A DNA stretch of 11,657 nt from DAOPKN01 sp035391225 (GCA_035391225.1 DAOPKN010000057.1:1-11657); one strand, 5' to 3'. Numbered from the stretch's first letter, positions 1-7,175 are shown. Numbers and translations are program-made. Notes: generated from the letters alone by a model not told the origin.

Positions 1-115
1 GATTCCGCCTCACGATTCACACCTTTACCTTTGGCGGCAAGTTCCTACTGCCAAGCCTGTTGCGGACTTTCACCGCCAAGTGACAGCCCTTGCGGGGCGT
101 ACAAATTAGCCGCAC
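1..115 (-). ncRNA. Probable 5' part of a group II intron (partial, runs off left edge)
   Basis: No convincing protein is seen here. Read on the minus strand from 115, the segment begins GTGCG, the usual 5' end of group II introns (GUGYG). It continues with small stems typical of domain I: GCCC/GGGC, GCGG/CCGC around a GTGAAAGTCC-like stretch, then TTGGC/GCCAA enclosing AGTAGGAAC, and ends with a GTGAGGCGGAATC-like block. These blocks match what I remember of the 5' region of bacterial retroelement introns, where they precede the maturase gene. The intron would lie in the same orientation as the adjacent operon and downstream of its terminator. The rest, including any maturase, would lie left of the window. 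The family call rests on remembered sequence pattern, not on an alignment; another structured RNA is possible. Confidence 0.55.
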
Positions 116-169
116 TGGGGTGCGGCGGTCCCAAGGGGCAGGGCTTTGTTGGGACTTCTCCCCCAACAA
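110..169. other. Cluster of three inverted repeats, two mutually exclusive
   Basis: Three inverted repeats sit between the operon terminator and the presumed intron. One is 146-153 with 162-169 (TTGTTGGG/CCCAACAA, 8 bp). A second is 128-134 with 149-155 (GTCCCAA/TTGGGAC, 7 bp, 14-base loop). A third is 110-115 with 120-125 (CCGCAC/GTGCGG, 6 bp, 4-base loop), which overlaps the proposed intron 5' end. The first two share bases 149-153, so they cannot form together. There is no open reading frame with a credible start here. They may be parts of an old terminator or the stem-loop target that some group II introns favour. Confidence 0.5.
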
Positions 170-170
170 C

Positions 171-194
171 AAAAAGCCCCTGCGGGGGCTTTTT
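171..194 (-). terminator. Intrinsic terminator of the transport operon, probably bidirectional
   Basis: A perfect 10-bp stem, AAAAAGCCCC paired with GGGGCTTTTT, encloses a TGCG tetraloop. It begins 17 bases past the stop of the minus-strand glycosidase gene. Reading on the minus strand gives a GC-rich stem followed by a T-run, the standard Rho-independent form. Because the A-run and T-run are symmetric it should also stop transcription coming from the left on the plus strand. Confidence 0.9.
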
Positions 195-211
195 GGTTTG
201 CTGCCACTTGC

Positions 212-2449
212 TCACCACGGAATCTGGAAGGGTTGCAATCGCTCGGAGGTGTGGGCGGTCTTTCCGTCCAGTTTCACGGTGAATTCTTCGCCCGTCCAGC
301 GGATGTCGAGTTTGTAGCCGCGCAGGCTGAGGTTGGAGACCGCGAACGGTACGCCGAAGGGGAATGGGTCTACCAGTAGGGTTTGTTCTCCGGCTTGGAT
401 GCCGACCAGGTATTTCAGGATGAGGTCGTTTACCCAGGAGTGCTGGTAGTCGTCTACGCCGCGGTACGTGGAGGCTTTGCCGTTGGAGGGGTTGTAGTGT
501 TCGAAGCAGTTGGGCTTGTTGGGGTCGCCGTCGAAGTGCATCATGCGGATGAATTTCTGGACCAGTTCCACGGTTTTTTCCCGGAGAAGCGGGTCGTCGA
601 ATCGCCGGGCGCAGATGCCCAGGGCATCCGCCAGGTGGGAGTTGGTCATGGGCCAGACACGGCCGTTCCAGGGGCAGTTGTGGCGTTTTCCCTTCCAGTG
701 TGCGAACTCGTCGTAGAAGGGGTCGTCGGTGGATACCGTGGCCACGGGGTACTCGGTCCAGAATCGTGCGGGGTCAAGGAGCCATTTCTTGAGTCCCGGA
801 AGGTGGCTTTCGTCGACGATGTCGGTCATGTAGGGGTAGAAGCAGACCGCGGACTTGGGGGATGTGCGTTGGAAACCCTTGGGGTCCACGTCGAAGAAGA
901 ATTGTTGCTCCGGGTCCCACATGTAGGTCAGTATCGCACGCTTGGTTTTTGCCGCTTGGGTGTTCCAGCTTTCGCTTTCTTGGGGGTGTCCCAGTTTTTG
1001 GGCCATCCAGGCGAGCGCCCGCTTGAGGTTGTACATGTACACGGTGGCGTCCACGCCCTTGAGGCGCAGGCTGTTGGTCCAACCGTAGCGGTCTGCGTTT
1101 TCGTCCACCGCAATGTAGCGGCTCATGAATTCTTGCCCGGTTTCGAATTGGTCCACCACGTCGTACAGCCCACTCCCCTCGCGGTCTCGCTCGCGGTTGA
1201 AGTACGCGGCGTAGGTGCACAGTCCCGGGTAGATTTCTTCCAGGAAGGCATCGTCGGGGTGATGGTGGTACAGCTCGCGCACCGTGCGTCCCCAGTCGGC
1301 ATGGTAGAAGCCGTTTTGCTGTACGCCGTTGAGGAAGATGTGTCCGGCGAAGGAGCCGTCTTCTCGCTGGTTTTGCAGGAAGTTGCGCAGTGAGCCTCGG
1401 GCTATGGAATCGTCGGTTTTCCAGCGTTCTTCGAGCATGTGGCATTGCGCACTGTAGGTGATGAATACCCGGAAGTATTCCAGCCCTTCGGTGATGCCGG
1501 GGAACAGCATGGTCTTTTCTTTCGGGTCCATGCGAAAAAGGCGGAGTCCGAACCAGCGGTAGGGGTAGTAGCCGTCGATGTAGGGGTCGGAGCAGCGGAA
1601 TGCCGGTAGGTCACGGAAGTAGTTTTCCCAGTTGGTGCGGGAGTCTTCCACGATGTCCGAATGGAGGGCATCACTGGCACGTTTCACGCCTTCGAGCGTG
1701 GTGTCGAAAGCCCAGCCCAGTTGTACGCTGATCGTGGAGTAGGCGGGGACCACGAGCGGTCGTTCCAGCCCGAAGTAGAGCAGTCCCCTCTTGTGGATGC
1801 CCTGGGTTTGTTCCCGATTGGGCAATCCTTTTTGTTCCAGGGTTTCGTAGAAGGGTGTTAGGCGCCAGTCTGGGATCAGGCCGGTGTACTCGGAGAAGTC
1901 GACCTGGAAGCTGCGCGCCCCTTCCAGGCATAGCGCCCCGAAGAGGGTGGAGGGTTCCCTGTTCCCTTTCGAGAGTGCTTTCTGGAAGAAGAGGCAGGGT
2001 AGCTCGGTGTGCAGGTACGCGGTGGATTCCGGGCCGTCGTGCTCGAGGTTCTTTTGCAGCGTCCAGGTAACGAGCTGTAGCTTGAGGTCTTCGGCGGAGC
2101 GGTTGGTGAGCGTGACCCTTTCGCCCAGGAAGTCGTGGGGGTGCATCACTTTTTCTTCCCGCATGTGCAGTTTCTCGGATGTCCATTGGCACACCAGGCT
2201 GTCGGGTCTCCAGGTGCGGGAAAGCTGCTGGAATGCCACGGGCGTGCCGTTTTGCAGCACCGTGAAGGTGAACCCGGGGTCGATCTTCATGTCGTAGAAG
2301 GTCGCGTTGTCCCAGAGCCCCGGATGCCCGAGGTAGCTGGGGAACGCGGGTGCCCAGATGAGCTTGTTGCCCCCGCCCAGGTACCACTTGTCTGTCCGTT
2401 CCAGCCGGTCGAGGGAAGTTTTATGCCAGTTGTCGAAATGGAATTCCAC
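212..2449 (-). CDS. Cytoplasmic six-hairpin glycoside hydrolase (GH63/MGH1-like), last gene of the transport operon
   Basis: This encodes 745 aa. Residues 1 to about 270 look like a beta-rich N-terminal domain. Residues about 275-690 look like the (alpha/alpha)6 barrel of the GH63/GH37-like glycosidases. The last 50 residues form a beta tail with an AVSNLSLRG motif. Candidate catalytic residues are E440 in FETGQEFMSRY, at the position where this clan has its general acid, and E650 in FEHYNPSNG, the typical position of the general base. NCPWNGRVWPMTN (about 590) and YQHSWVND (about 667) are also family-like. There is no signal peptide, so it should act on imported oligosaccharide. Substrate is unknown; an inverting exo-glycosidase is the best guess. 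The start is GTG at 2449, because the upstream GTG at 2458 overlaps the Shine-Dalgarno. The call is firm at superfamily level, and the exact GH family is open. Confidence 0.85.
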   Translation of the reverse strand: MEFHFDNWHKTSLDRLERTDKWYLGGGNKLIWAPAFPSYLGHPGLWDNATFYDMKIDPGFTFTVLQNGTPVAFQQLSRTWRPDSLVCQWTSEKLHMREEKVMHPHDFLGERVTLTNRSAEDLKLQLVTWTLQKNLEHDGPESTAYLHTELPCLFFQKALSKGNREPSTLFGALCLEGARSFQVDFSEYTGLIPDWRLTPFYETLEQKGLPNREQTQGIHKRGLLYFGLERPLVVPAYSTISVQLGWAFDTTLEGVKRASDALHSDIVEDSRTNWENYFRDLPAFRCSDPYIDGYYPYRWFGLRLFRMDPKEKTMLFPGITEGLEYFRVFITYSAQCHMLEERWKTDDSIARGSLRNFLQNQREDGSFAGHIFLNGVQQNGFYHADWGRTVRELYHHHPDDAFLEEIYPGLCTYAAYFNRERDREGSGLYDVVDQFETGQEFMSRYIAVDENADRYGWTNSLRLKGVDATVYMYNLKRALAWMAQKLGHPQESESWNTQAAKTKRAILTYMWDPEQQFFFDVDPKGFQRTSPKSAVCFYPYMTDIVDESHLPGLKKWLLDPARFWTEYPVATVSTDDPFYDEFAHWKGKRHNCPWNGRVWPMTNSHLADALGICARRFDDPLLREKTVELVQKFIRMMHFDGDPNKPNCFEHYNPSNGKASTYRGVDDYQHSWVNDLILKYLVGIQAGEQTLLVDPFPFGVPFAVSNLSLRGYKLDIRWTGEEFTVKLDGKTAHTSERLQPFQIPW

Positions 2450-2457
2450 GAAAAACA

Positions 2458-2463
2458 CCTCCT
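2458..2463 (-). promoter_or_regulatory. Ribosome binding site that decides the glycosidase start
   Basis: On the minus strand AGGAGG lies just after the MalG-type stop codon and 8 bases before the GTG at 2449. The longer reading frame would start with GTG at 2458, but that codon shares its first base with the AGGAGG itself, so it cannot serve as start for this site. The shorter start is preferred. Confidence 0.8.
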
Positions 2464-2470
2464 GAATGTG

Positions 2471-3310
2471 TCATCTGTCGTACCCTGCGTTGAGTTTGAT
2501 CCCCTGCACGATCCATTTCTGGGCCAGGATGTACACGATGATCATGGGAATGGAGGAAAGGGTTGCTGCCGCCATCTGGGCGGGGTAGTTGGTGGCGTAC
2601 TGGGAGGAGAACATGGCCACTCCCACCTCGATGACCCGCATCTCTTTGCTCCGCGTGACGATGAGCGGCCAGAAGAACGACCGCCACATCGCAAGGAAGG
2701 TGAAGGTGCCCACGGTGGCCAACACGGGTTTGGAGAGGGGAAGGATGATTTTCCAGTATATGGTGAAGTAGGAGGCCCCGTCGATGCGTGCGGCGTCTTC
2801 CAGGCTGTTGGGCAGCGAGAGCATGTACTGGCGCATCAGGAAAAGGCCCCAGATGTTGCCCAGCGCGGGGACGATGAGCCCCCAGTAGGTGTCCACCCAT
2901 TTGAGGCCGTTGAGGATGATGAAGCCGGGAATCAGCGTGACCACCCCCGGGAGCAGCATGAAGGTGATGAACAGCTTGAACAAAAAGTCCCTGCCGGGGA
3001 AGTCCATGCGCGCCAGCGCGTAGCCTCCCATGGATACCAGCACGAGTTGGCCGACCAGCACCGTTACCGTGACCAGGAGAGTGTTGAAGATGTAGCGTCC
3101 CCAGGGTTGGGAGTTCCACATGTCCACGTAGTTGCTCCAGCGTGCCACGACGGGGAACAGCCTGGGGGGCATCTCGTACATTTCGAACTCCGCCATCAGG
3201 GAGAGCGAAACCATGAGAATGTAGGGAAGTAGGGTGGAAAACGCTAACAGGCCCAGTATGCCAAACAGCAGCACCTTGGTGACCAGCGAGAGTACTTTCT
3301 TTTTTTGCAA
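2471..3310 (-). CDS. ABC sugar transporter permease, MalG type (CUT1)
   Basis: This encodes 279 aa, normal for a MalG-type permease with six membrane helices. The first helix is at about residues 7-31, followed by the characteristic extracytoplasmic stretch ending in a P-x-L-F-P and N-Y segment. The cytoplasmic EAA loop, which docks the ATPase, is at about 169-194: LEDAARIDGAS...YWKIILPLSKP, with the conserved D177-G178. It pairs with the upstream MalF-type subunit to form the channel. The stop of that gene (3325) is 14 bases from this start. TTG at 3310 is chosen because it is 7 bases after the GGAGG core; GTG at 3313, only 4 bases after it, is an alternative that adds one residue. The substrate cannot be read from the sequence. 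Confidence 0.93.
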   Translation of the reverse strand: MQKKKVLSLVTKVLLFGILGLLAFSTLLPYILMVSLSLMAEFEMYEMPPRLFPVVARWSNYVDMWNSQPWGRYIFNTLLVTVTVLVGQLVLVSMGGYALARMDFPGRDFLFKLFITFMLLPGVVTLIPGFIILNGLKWVDTYWGLIVPALGNIWGLFLMRQYMLSLPNSLEDAARIDGASYFTIYWKIILPLSKPVLATVGTFTFLAMWRSFFWPLIVTRSKEMRVIEVGVAMFSSQYATNYPAQMAAATLSSIPMIIVYILAQKWIVQGIKLNAGYDR

Positions 3311-3324
3311 CACGATCCCTCCCT

Positions 3325-5604
3325 TTACTTGTAGGCTTTCCAGCTGTCTTTGCCGAACATCCGGAATTCCAACACCGTGAGCAGCGCGAGCAGCAGGAAC
3401 AGCACCCAGGACTGCGCGGCGGCGTAGCCCATGCGCATCTCGACCCAGGCGGCTTCCCAGATGTGGTAGAACACCACGTCGGTGGAGCGCAGCGGTCCCC
3501 CTTGGGTGAGCACGTAGATGGGGGTGAACACCTGGAACGAGCCAATGACACTGGTGACCAGCACGAACAGCGACGTGGGCTTGAGCAGGGGAAGCGTGAT
3601 GTAGCGAAAGCCCCGGAACTTGTTTGCCCCGTCCACGCTTGCCGCATCGTAGAATTCCTTGGGAATGCCCTGCAGCCCCGCCAGGAAGATGAGCATCTGG
3701 CTGCCCAGCGCACCCCATATGCTGATGAGCATGATCGCCCCCAGCGCGAATTGCGGCGAGTCGAGCCAGGCGATCTTGGAGATGCCGAAGAAGCCCAAAA
3801 AGTAGTTGAGCATCCCGAAGTCGCGGTTGAAGATCCAGCGCCAGACGATCGTGGTGGCCACACCCGCTGTGACCACCGGGAGGTAGTACAGCACCCGCAG
3901 CAGGATCGCCACCTTGCCCGCCTTGTTCACCGCCATGGCCAGCAGCAGGGATACGGCCATCCCCAGCGGAACGTGCAGCGAGTAGAGTGCGGTGTTTTTC
4001 AGCGCGTTCCAGAAGGGGCCGTCGCGCAGCAGTTCGGCGAAATTTCCCAGCCCCACGAAAGGTTTTGCCGGGTCTACCACGCTCCAGCGGCGGAACGCTA
4101 AGAAGAGCGAGAAGGCCATGGGCCCCGCCGCCCACCATACCAGGTGGATGAGTGCGGGTGCCAGGAAGGCGTACCCGATGGCGGCTTTCTTGATTTTCAC
4201 CGGGTTGCCGATGTTTGCCAGTAGGAAGGCGAACATCAGGGAGGCAAGCAGCAGGATCACCACCAGCCCCACGCCGTAGAACTGCAGCGAGAGCACGGTG
4301 TTGTTCATGTCGGTGACATCCCGGGTGAGCAGGAAGCGCCGGTCGCCCACGGAAAAAGAAAGGCTCTTTTGCTGCACGCGGTTGATTTCCACGTTGCCGA
4401 TCTCGTACTTTGCGGTGCGCACGAGCGGCTGTTCCGCGGAAAGCCTCTTGAGCATGCGGTCGGAAATGGTGGAGCGTTCCACTTGCCCGTTGCGGTACAC
4501 CGTGATGTCGTTACCGCTGGTTTTCTTCATCTGGCGCAGGTTCTCGTCGAGATCGGAGGTGATCCACGCCGCATTTTCGGTGTAGTGCGATACTACCTGT
4601 TCCGCGGCGATGCTCCAGGAGTCTTCGGTGGTTTGTTCCAGGTTGCGGGGGATGTGCACGGAGAAAAAGAGCAGGGCGAGCAACACCGCGGGCAAGAAGG
4701 CCAAAAAGCCCTTGAGCAGGGGTTTTTGCACGGTGTTCCGTTCCAGCGAGGCTTCCGCTTGCCTGGGAAAAAAGAAGAAAGAGAGCAGCAGCAAGCTGAG
4801 CAGCGCGGAGAGGAGGGAGACCACGGTGATCCACGCGCGGATCTGCGAGAGTCCCTGCCCCCAGAAGGAGTAGGGGGTGAGCAAACCCAGGTAGGCTTTC
4901 ACGTCCCAGCGGTCGGCATCGTAGAGGGGCACCGTGGTGAAAATGGAGCGCACGCCGTCGGCGTTGAGCATCGTGGATTCGGGGCGCTGCGAATTCATGC
5001 TTTTCAAAAACAGTGCGGAGAGCTGCGCGCGGGACTCCCGGGCAAAAGCGGCATCGCTGGTGAAATCGTCGTGGGCACCGTAGAAGAAGCCCAACCAGCG
5101 TTCTCCAAATCCCTCCATGGTTTGGGACAAGAAGCCATCGATGGTGGTGCCCAGAAGTGCCACGCTGCCGTCGTCGAGCACTTGGCCGGTTTGCAGGTGG
5201 ATGGTGCCATCGGAGAGGGCGATTTCGCTCATCGGGTCGCCGTAGGAGTAGTACAGCGTCTCGTAGAAGATGGTTGCTGTGAAATCGCCGGGAAGGTGCT
5301 GGCCCTCCGCCCAGAGCACGGTGCCATCCGGGTCCACGAACAGGGCGTATCGAAACGTGTCACCCGCTGCCGCGCGCGCGTCTTGCAAGAAGGAGGCGGG
5401 CTCGGGTTCCATCTCGGCCAACAGTTGGTTTCGACTGGCTGCAAGTAGGTCGAAGTGGAGGTTGGCGTTGCGCACGAGGAACTTCTCGTTGGTGATGGCG
5501 TTTTGCGCGTACTGTTCGGCGACCACGCTGTACAGCGCCCAGAAGCCCGAGAACACGCAGATCGAGGCAATGAGTGTGATGATCCAGAACATTCGCTTCT
5601 TCAA
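3325..5604 (-). CDS. MalF-type ABC permease fused to two N-terminal extracytoplasmic sensor-like domains
   Basis: This encodes 759 aa, against about 290-310 for an ordinary CUT1 permease of this class. Order: helix 5-27; extracytoplasmic domain 28-255 (Cache/CHASE4-like, with FRYALFVDPDGTVLWAEG at 84-101); helix 256-279; short basic loop; helix 297-317; second extracytoplasmic domain 318-437, whose NDITVYRNGQVERST stretch (365-379) resembles sensor regions of NtrY-like kinases; helix 440-464; then a complete permease 472-759. The EAA loop is 649-676 (EFYDAASVDGANKFRGFRYITLPLLKP), with D658-G659. Charges flanking the helices fit a cytoplasmic N-terminus. No kinase, HAMP or cyclase domain follows. 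The start is TTG at 5604, about 7 bases after a GGGGTGG ribosome site; ATG at 5592 is too far from it. The permease call is sure; the sensor-family labels are by motif memory only. Confidence 0.92.
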   Translation of the reverse strand: MKKRMFWIITLIASICVFSGFWALYSVVAEQYAQNAITNEKFLVRNANLHFDLLAASRNQLLAEMEPEPASFLQDARAAAGDTFRYALFVDPDGTVLWAEGQHLPGDFTATIFYETLYYSYGDPMSEIALSDGTIHLQTGQVLDDGSVALLGTTIDGFLSQTMEGFGERWLGFFYGAHDDFTSDAAFARESRAQLSALFLKSMNSQRPESTMLNADGVRSIFTTVPLYDADRWDVKAYLGLLTPYSFWGQGLSQIRAWITVVSLLSALLSLLLLSFFFFPRQAEASLERNTVQKPLLKGFLAFLPAVLLALLFFSVHIPRNLEQTTEDSWSIAAEQVVSHYTENAAWITSDLDENLRQMKKTSGNDITVYRNGQVERSTISDRMLKRLSAEQPLVRTAKYEIGNVEINRVQQKSLSFSVGDRRFLLTRDVTDMNNTVLSLQFYGVGLVVILLLASLMFAFLLANIGNPVKIKKAAIGYAFLAPALIHLVWWAAGPMAFSLFLAFRRWSVVDPAKPFVGLGNFAELLRDGPFWNALKNTALYSLHVPLGMAVSLLLAMAVNKAGKVAILLRVLYYLPVVTAGVATTIVWRWIFNRDFGMLNYFLGFFGISKIAWLDSPQFALGAIMLISIWGALGSQMLIFLAGLQGIPKEFYDAASVDGANKFRGFRYITLPLLKPTSLFVLVTSVIGSFQVFTPIYVLTQGGPLRSTDVVFYHIWEAAWVEMRMGYAAAQSWVLFLLLALLTVLEFRMFGKDSWKAYK

Positions 5605-5625
5605 GAATGACCACCCCTAATGAAA

Positions 5626-5655
5626 CGCGGGGGGAAAGGACCGAATCCCCCCGCG
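5626..5655 (-). other. Stem-loop between binding-protein and permease genes
   Basis: A perfect 10-bp stem (CGCGGGGGGA paired with TCCCCCCGCG) with a 10-base loop lies 42 bases past the stop of the binding-protein gene and 21 bases before the permease start. On the transcribed strand it is followed by GTTTCATTAGG, not a T-run, so it is a poor full terminator. Such hairpins after binding-protein genes usually protect the upstream mRNA or partly attenuate transcription, which gives more binding protein than permease. The function here is inferred. Confidence 0.75.
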
Positions 5656-5697
5656 GTATCCTGGATTTCGGATGCTTTGTGCCGGGTTTTCGGGTAC

Positions 5698-6996
5698 TCA
5701 GTACTCCCCGAGCTCGATGAATTCTTCCATGGTTTGGGCTGCCCAGTCAAAGGCTTCTTTCACGGTGTTTCCCGCGACGTAGATGCGGTCGAAGGCTTCC
5801 GCCCAGGTTTCCTCGAACTTGGGGCGGTAGAACTTGGTCTGGGAGCCGGGAGGTACCCGCGCGAAATCGAGCATGGAAATGAACACCTTGTCCACTGCGT
5901 CGCTGCTGGCCTGCAACTCGGCGATGGATTGCTGCGCGGAAATGGCCAGTCCACCTTCCAGGCAGCGCTTGCGTTGGGCATACTCGCTGCCCAGCCATGC
6001 GGCGAGCTTGATCGCTCCCTGCTTGTCGGCGACGTTGGAGGGAACCGCCCAGCCCGAGGCGTAGGTAACGGTTTCCTTGTTGTCGATGTCCTTCAGGGGG
6101 AGCGTAGCGGCTCCCAGGCGGATGTTGGCTCCCTGCGCGATCTGGTTCTTCACGGAGATGTTGAACCATCGCCCGGTGATGATCATGCCGATGCGAGAGG
6201 TGTAAAACAGGGGGCTGGCGCCACCGAGCGCGCTGGCTTCCTGTGGGTCGGGAGCATAGCCTTTTTGCAGCAGGTCCCAGAAGTAGTTGAACGTTTCGAG
6301 GTTGGTTTCGCTGTTGAGGTATCCTTCCACGTGGGAGAAATCCGCGTCGAAGATTTCGCCGCCGCCTGCCCACAGAAGGGGCACCATGACGCCCACCCAG
6401 GAGGGGAACGAGAATCCCCAGGTGTCATTCTGGCCGTCGCCATCCTTGTCCACCGACAGCAGCCGCGCTGTCTCTTCGAACTCTTCCCAGGTCCATCCTT
6501 CCTCGGGAGGGTAGGGTACGCCGAGTTCGTCGAACATGACCTTGTTGTAGAACACGCCCACGGGGCTGGTGTCCTTGGGGATGGCGTACAGGCTTCTGCC
6601 GGAGCGGAAAATGTCGACGAGTACGGGGAAGAAACCGTCCAGGTCAGCACCCGCAACGTTTTCGCGTGCCAGCCGGTTCAAGAAGGGGTTCAGGTCGGTC
6701 AAGAAATCGCCTTCCACGTAGCGCGGAACCATCTCGGCGTCCAGCAAAACGACGTCTGGAGGGGTTCCCGCGCCGATGTCCGTGAGGATCTTCTGGTAGT
6801 AGTTGCTGGAAACGGGTTCGTAGATGACTTCGTATTCCGGGTTTTGCGCCATGAACTCCGCGATGATCGCCTCGTCCAGCGCGGCTTCTTCGCCACCTGC
6901 CCAGGTGGTCACCCGCAGTTGCGTTTTTGCGAAAAGGGTTGCCGACAGCACGAGAAGAAGCACGAGCAGGGCGACAAACAACACGTTCTTTTTCAT
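5698..6996 (-). CDS. Extracellular sugar-binding protein of an ABC transporter (SBP family 1, CUT1)
   Basis: This encodes 432 aa, the usual size for a maltose-binding-type protein. A cleavable signal peptide covers residues 1-23 (MKKN, a long hydrophobic run, then TLFA before K24). There is no lipobox cysteine, so it should be free in the periplasm. The mature protein starts with QLRVTTWAGGEEAALDEAIIAEFMAQNP, the family-1 N-terminal pattern. It includes the GTPPDVVLLDAEMVPRYVEGDFLTDL lobe segment (a ligand-pocket region in this family) and the tryptophan-rich FSFPSWVGVMVPLLWAGGGEIFD stretch. It is first in the operon. ATG at 6996 is 6 bases after AAGGAGG; an in-frame upstream extension to 7224 would run through the promoter and operator and is rejected. 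The ligand is probably an oligosaccharide, but not identifiable here. Confidence 0.93.
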   Translation of the reverse strand: MKKNVLFVALLVLLLVLSATLFAKTQLRVTTWAGGEEAALDEAIIAEFMAQNPEYEVIYEPVSSNYYQKILTDIGAGTPPDVVLLDAEMVPRYVEGDFLTDLNPFLNRLARENVAGADLDGFFPVLVDIFRSGRSLYAIPKDTSPVGVFYNKVMFDELGVPYPPEEGWTWEEFEETARLLSVDKDGDGQNDTWGFSFPSWVGVMVPLLWAGGGEIFDADFSHVEGYLNSETNLETFNYFWDLLQKGYAPDPQEASALGGASPLFYTSRIGMIITGRWFNISVKNQIAQGANIRLGAATLPLKDIDNKETVTYASGWAVPSNVADKQGAIKLAAWLGSEYAQRKRCLEGGLAISAQQSIAELQASSDAVDKVFISMLDFARVPPGSQTKFYRPKFEETWAEAFDRIYVAGNTVKEAFDWAAQTMEEFIELGEY

Positions 6997-7032
6997 GAAG
7001 CACCTCCTTAAAGGGTTGGGTTCCATTTTCGG

Positions 7033-7052
7033 GAACATTACCGGGAACGTTC
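7033..7052. promoter_or_regulatory. Operator O1 (LacI-type palindrome) at the transport operon start site
   Basis: The 18-bp core AACATTACCGGGAACGTT (7034-7051) is a palindrome centred on CC|GG. Seven of nine base pairs are symmetric, and eight of ten when the flanking G and C are included. It covers the predicted transcription start of the minus-strand operon. In reverse complement O2 matches it at 16 of 18 positions. A CG-centred palindrome of this length is what LacI-family proteins bind, and such a protein is encoded at 10684. Confidence 0.8.
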
Positions 7053-7083
7053 TAATCGTACCAAAACGCGGACAAGAGGTCAA
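7048..7083 (-). promoter_or_regulatory. Sigma70-type promoter of the transport operon
   Basis: On the minus strand TTGACC (7083-7078) and TACGAT (7060-7055) are separated by exactly 17 bases. Transcription should start near 7048, inside operator O1, leaving a leader of about 52 bases before the binding-protein ATG. Repression by steric blocking is the natural reading. Confidence 0.78.
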
Positions 7084-7138
7084 ACCAGTTTTCGGCCGAT
7101 TTGGGGCGAAATGGCCCGAATATGTTCCAATATCATCC

Positions 7139-7175
7139 AAAATCAATCCTTTTTCAATCTTTTCCGGGTGGTTTT
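7139..7175. other. Phased short A/T tracts between the divergent promoters
   Basis: AAAA (7139-7142), TTTTT (7150-7154), TTTT (7160-7163) and TTTT (7172-7175) are centred about 11.5, 9.5 and 12 bases apart, close to one helical turn. This spacing can bend DNA. The tracts lie between the two operators and just upstream of the plus-strand -35 box, where they could help looping or contact RNA polymerase. The effect is inferred from spacing only. Confidence 0.4.

Noticed and set aside
1..170. CRISPR array or tRNA at the left edge
   Set aside because: The repeats are inverted, not direct and regularly spaced, and no cloverleaf with an acceptor stem and T-loop sequence can be drawn.
383..1393. Plus-strand open frame of 336 codons
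   Set aside because: Antisense to the catalytic barrel of the minus-strand glycosidase; no family resemblance and unusual composition.
2450..2458. GTG at 2458 as start of the minus-strand glycosidase
   Set aside because: The codon overlaps the AGGAGG ribosome site; GTG at 2449 is 8 bases away and fits.
3311..4138. N-terminal extension of the MalG-type frame up to 4138
   Set aside because: The extension overlaps the MalF-type permease domain in another frame and is low-complexity Arg/Ala/His-rich. A ribosome site and TTG start at 3310 give a normal-length permease.
5620..7011. Plus-strand open frame of 463 codons
   Set aside because: Antisense to the binding-protein gene, which has a signal peptide and family motifs; Gly/Val/His-rich shadow.
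7113..7130. A third operator between O1 and O2 (CGAATATGTTCC region)
   Set aside because: It matches only one half of the palindrome with a one-base insertion and lacks the CCGG centre; not supported.
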